From Rhynchonema sp. JSB1_4 (Eukaryota > Nematoda > Chromadorea > Monhysterida > Xyalidae), in the NCBI GenBank assembly GCA_030248065.1, contig JASAMV010004318.1, forward strand, positions 52,037-116,036: 64,000 bases of DNA. Direction: 5' to 3'. The notes beneath the pieces were generated by a model. That model saw only the letters and a program-made list of their open reading frames with translations. It made no database searches and was not told the origin of the DNA. The position numbers and the translations under genes are program-made. Numbering within the stretch: position 1 is the first letter of the stretch; each line of letters begins with the position of its first letter. Positions 24,096-35,067 of the stretch are shown here, piece after piece.

Positions 24096-27000
24096 TCTAT
24101 TATTTGGTAGTGACGTTTCACGATACTACTATGTTGGATAGATGCTTGACAAAATTGGGAGCATTCTGCGAGCTTCAGTGAATGACAAGCCCGGCGGGCA
24201 CCGGTTATTTTCAACTATTATTGTTGTAACGGGCAAATACCGCACGGGTGGTCTAAAAATTTGGGCAATAAATCAGGTTTTCTTTGTAAAAATGGAGCTA
24301 AAAAAAGATAAGAAAATTTTAACCTGAGATACATGGGTGTACTCTTGGATTTCACACTTTTTTAATACAACCCTCGGCACCTCACAAGGGCCAATCATAA
24401 ATATTTCAATATTTACAGTAAAAAGTGCAGAAATAAAAAATATTTGAAGATTTATGGAAGACGAACGAACCCTTTTGTGCTGAAAGCACAACAAACCTCT
24501 CAATTTTTTGTAACTTAATAATACAAATATTTGAAAAACGAAATTCAATGCATAAGCATACCGCAGAGCTGTGTCGGGACTTTAATAAAATAAAATAAAT
24601 ATTAATGGCAAAAACTCAAGCGGTGGCTTTGAAAAAAACCGGGTTTCACAATGCGAACAGAACTTGTGCATATGCAGATATGGATATGTTGACAAACTGC
24701 TTTACATATCGTGTGTTAAGAAAAAAGTAATCTACAACCATACATAAGTATCATACATGGCAAGTTTAGAGCAGGAGAAAAATAGAAAATAGTAACTCTA
24801 GCAGTGTAGAAATATGCCAGTGATTATTTATCACGGGAAGATTACCACTATTGTTGCATTACCATTACCACGATGACACAGAAATCATAACACGAGTCCA
24901 AGTGACAAACCAGTTGACTAGTTATAGTCACTACTACGCCCGTGGCCTGGGGCGTGCACTCAAAAAATTTGAAGACATTTCATTGAGGTCTTTCTTTATG
25001 ATAATCTCTCACCATACTCTAAAATTAAGTTTAGGTGATCTGGAGTACTATTTTTCGAGGTGTCAACGCTAAGTATGAAACCTTCATAATTTTTATTTGA
25101 TGCGGAAATTACATGTGTTTGCCACTATTTATGGTGGACTACCAACTGCGGGTCAAAGAGTGCGTTTCACGCACGTGTAAGTTTTGCACATCACGCAGAG
25201 TCACGAAAGAGCAAAAAAGTTATGAAGATAATCTGGCCTGCGGGTACTTTATCTGCAATAAGTCACAAACTGGTGCATAAATACACGATTAGGTTTCTCG
25301 GCTAAGATATTCAAACATAAGTGCACTCATGGTGTGTCACAGAGTTTACGTGATTTGTACCAACAAACAGCCAACAAACAAATCACGGCCCAAAACAATG
25401 TGCACGGATAAACGGACTTGATAAATATGAGATCGATGCGTTCCGTCTGTGGACGGAAACGTGCAATTTTGGGTGTTCATTGATTTGTGTATATTATACG
25501 TGTTACACATTTTGATGTTGTCGTTGTCATACAGTCAAATTGCGTTGCAAAAAAACACTCAATCCACTAACAGGTGCCGACATGGCCGTTGCACGCCCAC
25601 CCGGATATGTAAATTGAACGTCACTGCGTTCGCATCGCCACTCATGTTCTACCATGAAACCGCTCATGTGTCTTTTTTGGTCACGTGCCCATCTGGTGCA
25701 TTGACACTGACGATGACCTGTTGCACCACTGTCTGCGGAAACACGTCGAAGCGGGCAACCGTAGAGATCACACGTGCCGTGTACCATTCAATCATAGCAG
25801 CGGAATCTACAGTTCGCTAAACTGAACAATGAGCCCAATAAAAATTCACGTTGTGTAAATCCAGTTGATTAATCCGGGTCTATCCATGCCGTGTGAGTCA
25901 ACCTTTTTGCTGTCTCCATCTCGATTTTCGCGAACGCATCTCAAGTATTGCGCGCGAATCACGTGCACATCCCAAGTACATTCAGATGCATTCCTGTAAG
26001 GGAGACGAGTGAAAAAGTGCAAGTCGCACTGGGTCACTCATGGTGACGCAATAATAGTGTTGGGTACTGTTTTACGCGCAATCACTGAAACATCAGTGAG
26101 CGAGAAAAATATGTTGGTTGGTACGCATGTCACGTGGAAAGGGCAAAGTCAAAATCCTGTGCGGTCCCACGCAGATGTTTCGTGACAGTTTGATATTCAA
26201 GCATACAAATGTGCAGGATAATTCAAATTTATACTTGAAACATCAGTTTGCTTGAAACAAAAATGATGTTTTCAAACATGTTAGTCCGCACCCAATAAAA
26301 TTGGTAAATTGACTTGATTGGACGGACACCCAAAACCTATACGCCATTGGTGGCATGGACGAATGCACGTTTAGTTCTAATCTAATCGGCGTTGCTTGCT
26401 TTTTATGAGCGCAGTTTGGCGCATTAGTCCCGCATTTGCTTGATGGACAATTTGATAAAATTACGAACTTTAATTTGATTGTGAACTGGGTTTTGTTATC
26501 GTGAGGCCCAAGATGACTAAAAGACTGGCTCAGTGCAGTACGAAGCGCAATGCAGTACCCTGCAAAACTTGCGCAATCCATCCAGATTTTCGATCTCTCA
26601 TCATTATGAAGGTGTTTTGTAAGAACCGCAATTGATCCTACAAACTGTCGAATCAATTGTTAATCAATTACACTAAATTGTAACGACTCTTTTATTTCGT
26701 GTCAGGTGGTTGGTGGTCCCTTTGACGATTTTCATCAGTCTTGAAACGTGCTGTTGGTCAATTGTTACATTTCTATGTTGTTGATTTTGAGTAATGTCTG
26801 TGCCTCTGGGTTCTCAAGTTTGTCGCTCATTTTTCAAAACTGTGAGAATGTAACGTACTTGAATCAATTCGCCGTTCTGTTCTGTCGATTTAAACGAAAC
26901 AAACGTTGTCTTGGCGTTTCAAGTTTTTGGGTGGTCTCGCATTTGAGTGATGGTTTGTCATTAAAGTTTGTAACAATTCATTTTTAGCTGTAGTTAAGTT

Positions 27001-27682
27001 AGTTATTTAAACTAACCTTTCATTTTTTGACGACCCATTGTTTTCGGAAACCTCAAGCAACCTGAATCAAGTGATTTTTATTCAAATATTAGTGTTTCAA
27101 TGCATTTTTAACCAAAATAAATGCAGAAAACGAAGGAAAACGTTGTACATACCCGCAAAGCAATCAGTTCGCCACACAAAAATGCAATCATTCGATCATA
27201 AATGCCAAACTACACAACCTTGACAGAGAAATATGAACTAAAAATATATCACAGGGTTGGGTGCTATACTGTACATGAGCATAACAAAGCAATGATGCAG
27301 CAAAGGTACCCCCTACACGCCGGCGTTTTCCACTTGGGAACTCCGTGTTTCGTTCGAATCAATCTCAATGAGAAGCTGGTCTCAGGGTAACTGTATGTGG
27401 AAATCGCCGGCCCGTTATGTCCGACCGACGATACCCTCAATACCACATCACTAACTCATTTCGTCATATTCACCACTTGGTTAGGTTTTGATCGGTTTGG
27501 ATTTCTTTAGATTTTCGTAAATATGGTACATTAGTTGAGAAGAGATAAGTTCTCTGTTAACACGAGAGCCAATCGAGAACCGATCGGGAACCAGCTGGTG
27601 AATATGGGAGATAATATAAATTAGATTAACTTACAACAAACAACTACATTTCAGCTAGTCCACTCTGCCGCATATTTCCACA
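24096..27682. other. Spacer between the tandem P4H genes
   Basis: 3.6 kb containing the promoter side of copy 1 and the 3' side of copy 2. The region is AT-rich. A + strand frame at 25449-25820 has no recognisable domain, and part of it is the dispersed CTGGTGCA...CCTGTTGCACC repeat. Two copies of the TGATGTTTCA motif in the same orientation lie 150 bp apart at 26086 and 26236; the first sits in a longer palindrome (CACTGATGTTTCAGTG on the - strand). Confidence 0.5.
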
Positions 27683-30600
27683 TCATACCCCCGGGTCGAG
27701 TGCACATGGTCGTCTGAACTCCTGGCCTCTTTCATGCACCCATTTATTGGCCACCCATTTCTGTCCGTAAATCACCGGGCACGCAGCATGCCTCGTTCGA
27801 AGGTCGGGCACTCCATCGCGACGTACGTTGTGCCAGAACAACGCGTCATTCTGTGATGTTTCACTTGTTAAACCCCAATGCGTGGCCGGGGCTTCATACA
27901 ATGACGCTTAATGACTAATGCTGGCAGAAAATCGTGGTTCGAATTTTTATTGTACTATAGGTAAAAGGCAAAAACAGACATAAAACATATTGAACCTTTG
28001 AAGGGAACACGGCGATTTTCAGCTCCTCAAACACCGTGGCGCCTCCGGCCTCGGGTTCGGATAGCTGAAAGTGGATAAAAATTGAAACTGACTTGCAACT
28101 TTGATAATGGCAAAAAACCATGAAATTTTTTTGAAAGTTACGCACATAATATAAAAGTGTCGCAACACGATTGCCCATCGCGCTGTTGTTGATGTCGATG
28201 TCCTCGTCTTCCTGGAAGCAGGCTTTTAAATCAAGATGCGAAAAACATGACCAACCTACGAAAATTGATTATGAAAAATACAACTTTCAAGAAAAGCAAC
28301 GAAAAAATACCATTGCCATGTCGAAGTGGGGCTCGTAATGACCACCCATACCGTAGTTTTGAATCTGCCAATAAAATTTGAACTTGAAATTAGCGATATC
28401 AAGAATCCTTCTTAGACATTTTAATAAGAGATAATTACATTGACCACCTGCAATTGTTCGGATGTTGAGAGATCGAGTCCGGTCATAGCGTCAATTCGTG
28501 ACATTATTGGATCGATAGTCCTATGTTCGTGCTCAGGCACCCAGTAACTGAAACATTAACTTACAGAATGACACAAAACTTATTGAAGTTCTAGTCACAC
28601 ATATGAAAGTCACATACTTCTTGGCCACCCTAAACGAGGCCTCAACATTATCCACTTCATAATCGTCCGCCTTTTGCGTGTTCACTACCAGTGCGCGCCG
28701 TAACTGAAACATCACAGAACATCAGACCCAACTACTGTATAATTAATGTGACACAAGGGCAGATCCAGGGGCTGATGGCCTCCCTTTTGTCCATTTGCCC
28801 GCTGAAGGGAATCACCGTTTCGGAAGGAAGAAGGAAAGCTCTAACTCGAAGGAATTTCGCTCTGACACACTTCAAAAGTCTAAAAATAGACACACTCATT
28901 TTAAATCAAATTTGACTTTGGCGCGCGTAAAAAGTACTAAAACTTTGCACGCTTCGCACGCATTGTCACATTTTGTAAAATACTTGGAGTAAAGAGCGCA
29001 AACTTCTAAACTAAACAAGTACTTAAATGACTTTTCAAAAAATGGAACAAGCACAGATAAAAATGAATCTTTGTATTTGGCCCCTCCCTTGGCCAAAAGC
29101 TACTGGGGTGACACATAAAGGATTGATTCTCATATATAGTACCTATGTACAGTTTACTATGCCTATTTTTATCTGTGATCATTTTTGGACAGACAAACAA
29201 ATGTTTATTCGTTATCACAAGAATCTCGACAATTTTTGTGAAACAATTCCCAATTCACGGTGTGAACTAAAAGGAAAATGATTTCAAAACCAAACCCACA
29301 TTTGGCCCCGAGATTTCTTTGAGAAAATCGGTCTCCCGGTCACTCAAAACCTCACGAAACATCACAACTTCGGGATCATTGTATAGACGTTCGACTTTAA
29401 TCGGTGCCAGATTCAGATACGGCGTGTCGCGTTTGTAGTAGCACGACAGACTCGATTCGTAGGCAGGATCCTGATGTTGCAAGGGAATGTTTCTTTCAAC
29501 GATTGAGTCGACGCACTAATTTGAGTTTCAAACAGTTTGCAGTTGGGTAATACCTTTCTCCAAGTCAAATGGTTTCCTCCTCTGTTCACGGAGGCCAAAG
29601 ATCGATAGAACTAGATAATCGGGACCAAAACTTGCCGGACTCTCTCATACCATGAATATCTCCCCTCTGCAGAGCGCTTCGTAGTTTTGAAACATCGGTG
29701 GTATCATTCGTGGATTGTTGTACGGGGGCAATGTGTGCACCCGGCCATCCCAAGTGCTGTTTTTCTCTTTCAAAAGTTCTTCGTATATCGGCAGGTATGA
29801 TGCTGTGATGTAGGTCGGGTCTGAAATGGACTCATGTTTCAAGCAATCGTTAACTGTTCCAGTGCTCACACACTTTGAGTGTCCTCCACACGGTCCTCTT
29901 GCAGTTGCACTGACCACAATCACTGATTTTTTACTCGAACGAAAAAAAACAGCAATCACGGTATGTTTTGGTTAACGTGGCCCTCTGGTGCACTTGACGA
30001 TGACCTGGTGCACCGCCGGACTGTGAATACGCGAAAAGCTAAAAAAAACTACCATTGCCTTTTTACCAACCAACACTGGTCAACAATCTCGAGTAGTACA
30101 CTGCCCACTCAATGTTCTGTTGTGCGTACATGCTGTACGACATGTAGTCATAGACCATCGTGTGATTGAAGTTTAGCGTTTTCCTATTCGTTTCGGTCAT
30201 ATTTGCGTTCAATTTCTGTTCGACGAGAAACAGCCACGGAATCGCGTGATAGAAATCTCGGTTTTGAAACGCGATATTCGCCAGCAGGAAACAATCGTTG
30301 GCTGAAGGTGAAAAAATGATTTTATCCTGAAAACACAGGGGAACGGAAAAAATACTTCACGAACCGTCCATGGAAATGTGAGCGGCGGCGCCGGGTATTT
30401 CGCCACTGGCAAATTGCTCAGGCGTCAATAGGTAGGTGTCTTGGAGTCGAAATATGGCAGCAGCTGCACCTTCAAGGTCTTCGGTACTTGGTAGAATGTA
30501 CTCGCTGGCCAGGCGCTCGATGAATTCTGCAAGTTGGCTGATGTTTCATGGGTAGGAAGATGTCGATTTCATTTTTTTATATCAGGTCAATGTTGTGTGT

Positions 30601-31388
30601 GAATCCTACACACCGCATGTGGGTGCGTGATGCTGGCTGGGCAGCTTGTGTGCTTGCCTTACTTTCAATAAGCAGTAGTTCCTGAGCTAGAAGTTGTCAA
30701 TCAATTAGATAAATCTCACTTATTCAGTTGTGTAACTTCCGAAAGCTGCAGTAATCCGAATCCATTCCAACCTTCGGCCGAATTTCGTCGCATCAAATTG
30801 ATTGTTGAAGTTGAGTCGACCACGTGTCTTTTCACCAATCGATAAGCGTTGATGGGATTGGACAGACCGTCATCTACACCTGCACCGCCACCCGTCAGTG
30901 ACACAAACGTGTCGTCGTGCAGCGATCTGCAAACAGATACAGATTATGAAACATCAAATTGGCACTGAAAATATTTTACCCAGCGCTGAAATTTGTGATT
31001 AAATTAGGGGAGCAGGTTGACGCACGCAACGCAAATACCTACATACATAAAGCTGAGTTGTTAGGGCTGTATTTTTATACTTTGAAAATCTGAAACTCTC
31101 CTAAAGCTTATACACCAAACTCTTGTGTTGAAATGGATGACATGGCAAGCGTGAATTTCTAAATTTGTGTTTCACCATCTCGTATCAGTTTCAAAGAAAA
31201 CATGAACCAACTAACTGTTTCAATCGATTCAATCTCTTCATCTCCGCATCCACATAATCGTTAACAATTCGCTCGAAGCCGCGTTCGGTCAACATCAATT
31301 GCTCCAGACCGAATATTGAACTGAACAGATCTGCCTCGCACAGACAGGCGGACGAGATTAGGAGCAGCCACAAATGGAGTAGTGTCAT
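27683..31388 (-). CDS. Prolyl 4-hydroxylase alpha subunit, copy 2
   Basis: Twelve exons in transcript order: 31388-31216, 30926-30772, 30526-30365, 30301-30071, 29820-29651, 29470-29300, 28703-28618, 28547-28448, 28364-28311, 28211-28146, 28064-27996 and 27850-27683, about 534 residues. The chosen Met gives the signal peptide MTLLHLWLLLISSACLC; an in-frame upstream extension to 31583 exists but looks like leader sequence. The domain order equals copy 1. The dioxygenase ligands are H429-x-D431 (YEPHFDMA), a His near 500 in TRHAACPV and a Lys near 510 in GQKWVAN, all as in active enzymes. All eleven introns have the same phases and positions as in copy 1, so the pair arose by gene duplication. 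It has a regular GT donor where copy 1 has GC. Five TGATGTTTCA copies lie in its introns or leader. Role as for copy 1: ER collagen proline hydroxylation. Confidence 0.94.
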
Positions 31389-33963
31389 AATGAGGAGGGA
31401 GAATGTACTATATTTGTTGGACTTCTGGAAATGACGGAGAACTATGTTACCGATCTTTGTCAGATCACTGTGATTGGTGACGACCATGGAATCTGCGGTC
31501 GCTGATGTTTCACTCAGACACACACAAAATAGCAGCAAATATAGACGAGTGACACATTTAGGTGTGCGCAGAACTGTTTCCACAAAACAGACGTTGGGTC
31601 AATATTTTTACTTGGTATTATATAAAAACACGGTCAATTTTAGCAAACTGATCAATTCAAGCTGTGTGGCCATTGTTTTCGACATTAGGGATATTGCGAG
31701 TTGTTATTTATGACTTTGGCCTCAAAACCCATTGACCCCAACCAAATGAAGAACTAAACGGTGATTTGTGAGACCATAAATTCATTCTTGCTACCGGCTA
31801 ATAAGACCGTTTTTGAACGTTGCTGCAAATATATGTAGATCACTGCTATGGCATCGAGGCAAGTAGTCAGCTCAACCACAATAAACTTGGAACGAAATAT
31901 TGCGCGCAATATTTATTTTATCTTCGGTGTGTGAAATTCAGAGAAAATGCTACCAAGCATAACACCAGGTATGCACTTGAGTGATAGTAGAACGAGAGTG
32001 TGACGTGACCCGACCTCACGCACAGGTGATAATAGGCGTGATTCCGTGCTATGAATTTATTGGATAATATAGAGAACGAATTTAAGCAAACACTGTTGTC
32101 ACGTAATATGATATTGCTCGGTCAGAAACATTACGGTACCCTCGTTTTGAGGTGCGTGACATTTCCAAGCTTTTTGGAAACAATAGAGAGAAGAGATTAG
32201 CGCCCGTATTGACAAGTGCAAACTCGCCGACCCGGTCTGAATGTTTACTCTTTTTCATAGTGAATTTTCAATGAGATTCAAATGTGGCGCGCCCGTTTAA
32301 TGAATATGTGCGTTTCCGCAAAGTTCGTCGTTAACCGACACCATGTCTTTATAGTCAGATGAGAATGACGACAATGCACAAAATCATATCAAGTACAACA
32401 GCGTAACCACACAACGTCCCAGAAAGTTCTTCGGTATCATCCCTGTGGAGTACCCAGAATTGGGTGTCATGACGGTAAAAAAGTGACAAAATGTCCTGTC
32501 ATCAACCATTGGCGAAAGATTATGCGCGTAGGTATGTTCGCACGCATTCTGCTCCCTATTATCGGTTGCATTGTTGAAAAGTACGTATGTTATGTATTCA
32601 TGTTCTAAAGTGTTCCGCGGCCACTTTTCTGCGCCAAAAGGTGCGTTGAGAACTCCGAGAAAATGTTCAGCGAAAATTATTGGGAAGAAGTGTGACAGAA
32701 AAACCAAGTGGTACATTTCCATGAATACTACTAACAAAGGTGTGGCCGTTCTTTAACAAAAGGGGTGATTATATCCACACAATGTCGCACTGAATGCCCG
32801 ACTGACTTTCACATGCGGGTCAACTACTCAGTGCTGATGTACTGCACATGCGCGAACACCCGTGCTGGAGAAAAGGATAAGTGAAGTGAAAATGATGTGG
32901 ATCGTTTTGTGAAGTTGATGATGTTTGAATTTCGACAGACGCATGCTCGCAGAATAGAATGGCACGAAAAAGTGCAAGCGGGTGGTTGTTGCAACTGCTG
33001 TCACCCCACAGCAATGGAACACCGGTGCAACAGATCATTGTCAGCGTGCGTGTACCGCAAACGGAGCAGTTGACACCAACTGCTTGTTGCACTTGGACTT
33101 GCACCATCACGTTACTTCGCCACAAGCGTATTATGTATTTCCAATCCGAAACATCAGCCAGTCGGCCGTTGACAGATCTGTGTGATCTCAAGAGACAAAC
33201 TGTGATCGATAAAAAACAATCGGTGAAAAATTCGCGTCAAAGAATGCGCTGACACATTTTTTTGTCGCCACGACGAAGTGCAACAGATATACATGACAAA
33301 TGATATGGTGAAATCAAACAAATTCAATTTGATCGAATGAATGTGAAAATACATAGATGATAATGTCCCGGTGTTCGAAATAAGAAAAAAGTTGGTAACA
33401 TCTGTTGGAATCCTAACCACAAAGTTCACACTTTGGCGGGATAAAGGGAAGCGTTCGGGCTGAAAAAACCATGTAAAGTTGATGGTCGGTCTGTTTACTC
33501 AAAAGACGTTCATTTCAACGAACACGTCGTCAGAAAATCAACGCTTTTGTGTTTTTTACTGCAAAAAAAGTAATTGACACTAAAATCGCGGATGCGCGCA
33601 TATTAACTTTTCTGTTCCAGTGCTCATGATATGACACTGTTAATCGAATGATTTGGTCTAATATAAAATGTGTGCAACTTTACGGGTGCACGTAACTTGT
33701 TGAGAAAATATAGCACATTGGACTGACATGACACGTCAAAAAAAGTAGCGCGATATCCGTCCATCAAGTGTCTTGGACCCTAGTCTGCTAACGCGCTCGA
33801 CTTAATATCCACGGGCACATGAACTAATCCTGTCACCTCAAATAAAACAATCATTTCAGTTCAGTTGAGAATAATTGGTGATTAAGTTGCACGTTCATGC
33901 TTGACTGAGTAGGCGTTTCTGAAAACAATCCCATAAAAGTTTAAAAAATGTCTACATAGGTAG
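31389..33963. other. Intergenic, P4H copy 2 to the basic single-exon gene
   Basis: The first 200 bp upstream of the P4H start probably hold leader exons and the promoter. A - strand frame at 32820-33191 lacks domain features and contains another copy of the dispersed GTGCACC repeat. Nothing else was recognised. Confidence 0.45.
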
Positions 33964-34039
33964 AAATCGCACAACAGAAGTTTATGCGGTGAAAATTAAC
34001 GAATGAATGTTGTTTACAAGAGAATCACGGAGTCATTCT
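33964..34039 (+). repeat. Direct repeat flanking the intronless gene, left copy
   Basis: About 75 bp starting AAATCGCACAACAGAAGTTT and ending GGAGTCATTCT. It recurs in the same orientation at 34996-35067 with one short indel region. The single-exon gene lies between the copies. Confidence 0.85.
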
Positions 34040-34251
34040 GCTCCTCCTCCCTTCCACCAGGGGGATAGGAACAAAAAAGTGGCCGTTTACAGATAAAAAT
34101 GGTGGAAAATCATCCAATCACACTATCGCTTGTCACCGATGTCGGAAATACACGACCAAACAGAACCTAACACTACAATATCTTCTTCTTCTTTACACCC
34201 CTTCCTCGCGCGGCCGTTTCTTTCTTCACATTGTCGCACGTCGACGCCCCA

Positions 34252-34872
34252 TCACCAATCGACCGCGTCATCGTTCGTCGTCGTGGCACAATCGAACAGC
34301 TTCTTGCGAACGTGGCGGCAGTTCTTCGCCGCTTGTTTCTTCGGCCGACGGCGCCACTTCTTTCGTCCCTTGACCACCTTCTTTTTCTCCCCTTTCTTTT
34401 CCTTCTCTTTCTTTTTCTTTTTCTTTCTTCGTTTCTTCATCTTCTCATTCTCGATTCGCTCCACGGCGTTTTCTGTCGATTCTTCGCTATTGCGGCATTC
34501 GGCAGTTGGGCTCGTGGGCTGTTCGGGCACAGGAGGGAAGATATCTTCATGAAAATACGACTTGATGCGTTCAAGATGATAATCGGGGCATTCCAATTCA
34601 TTGGGTAGCATCTTTGCAATTGCCCAATACAGGAAATACCATGAATAGGGCTTGTGGTAGATGATTGGCACTTTGAACGCCAGCAGGTCGACTTGAGGCC
34701 AAAGTCCGGCGGTCACGCACAGGTGAATCAAAATATCCCGGAGGCTTTTCACATCCGCGCGATTTCCGCCATACGCCTTCACAGTTTCCACCAATTTTAG
34801 CACATATTTCGGCGTATATCGAATCAATTTCACTTCGGAAACCTTCGATTCATTTTCTTGCCGCGAATACAT
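34252..34872 (-). CDS. Uncharacterised intronless basic protein
   Basis: A 206-codon uninterrupted frame from MYSRQEN to DDAVDW. The frame stays open further upstream to 35004, but this ATG begins the recognisably folded-looking part. Residues 1-120 look globular with aromatic stretches (KPYSWYFLYWAIAK, YHLERIKSYFHEDIFPP). Residues 140-190 are a dense Lys/Arg tract (KKRRKKKKKKEKEKK) that could act as a nuclear or nucleolar signal. I do not recognise the family. It is the only single-exon protein gene found outside the LINE. It lies between two ~75-bp direct repeats, so it may be a retrocopy or a captured gene. No poly(A) tract marks its 3' side. It could also be a host gene inside a short segmental duplication. 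Confidence 0.6.
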   Translation of the reverse strand: MYSRQENESKVSEVKLIRYTPKYVLKLVETVKAYGGNRADVKSLRDILIHLCVTAGLWPQVDLLAFKVPIIYHKPYSWYFLYWAIAKMLPNELECPDYHLERIKSYFHEDIFPPVPEQPTSPTAECRNSEESTENAVERIENEKMKKRRKKKKKKEKEKKGEKKKVVKGRKKWRRRPKKQAAKNCRHVRKKLFDCATTTNDDAVDW

Positions 34873-34995
34873 TTTTATTGTTTTTTGAACGTCAAAATAT
34901 TTGAGGCAGAAAAACAGCAGGGTTACGGTAGCTCTTGGCGCCACCACGCGCTCGGCCTGCGCGAAACACGAGGATCGTACCTCGCAGGAACCACC

Positions 34996-35067
34996 AAATC
35001 GCACAACAGAAGTTTATGCGGTGAATTAAAGAATATGTTGTTTACAAGAGAATCACGGAGTCATTCT
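34996..35067 (+). repeat. Direct repeat flanking the intronless gene, right copy
   Basis: Same orientation as 33964-34039 and lacking a few bases after GTGAA. The sequence continues differently after CATTCTCCTCCTG. Confidence 0.85.

Noticed and set aside
26243..26656. 137-codon minus-strand frame between the P4H genes
   Set aside because: No domain motif, no splice context, and composition like the surrounding AT-rich DNA.
29680..29700. CGATGTTTCA at the P4H copy 2 exon 5 counted as a motif copy
   Set aside because: It is coding (PPMFQNY) and has C, not T, before GATG; several CGATGTTTCA words in exons (also near 41125, 53748 and 55780) were excluded from the 22.
32820..33191. Minus-strand frame with a Cys pair resembling one at 25449-25820
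   Set aside because: The resemblance comes from the dispersed GTGCACC nucleotide repeat, which lies in different frames at other copies, so it is not a protein family signal.
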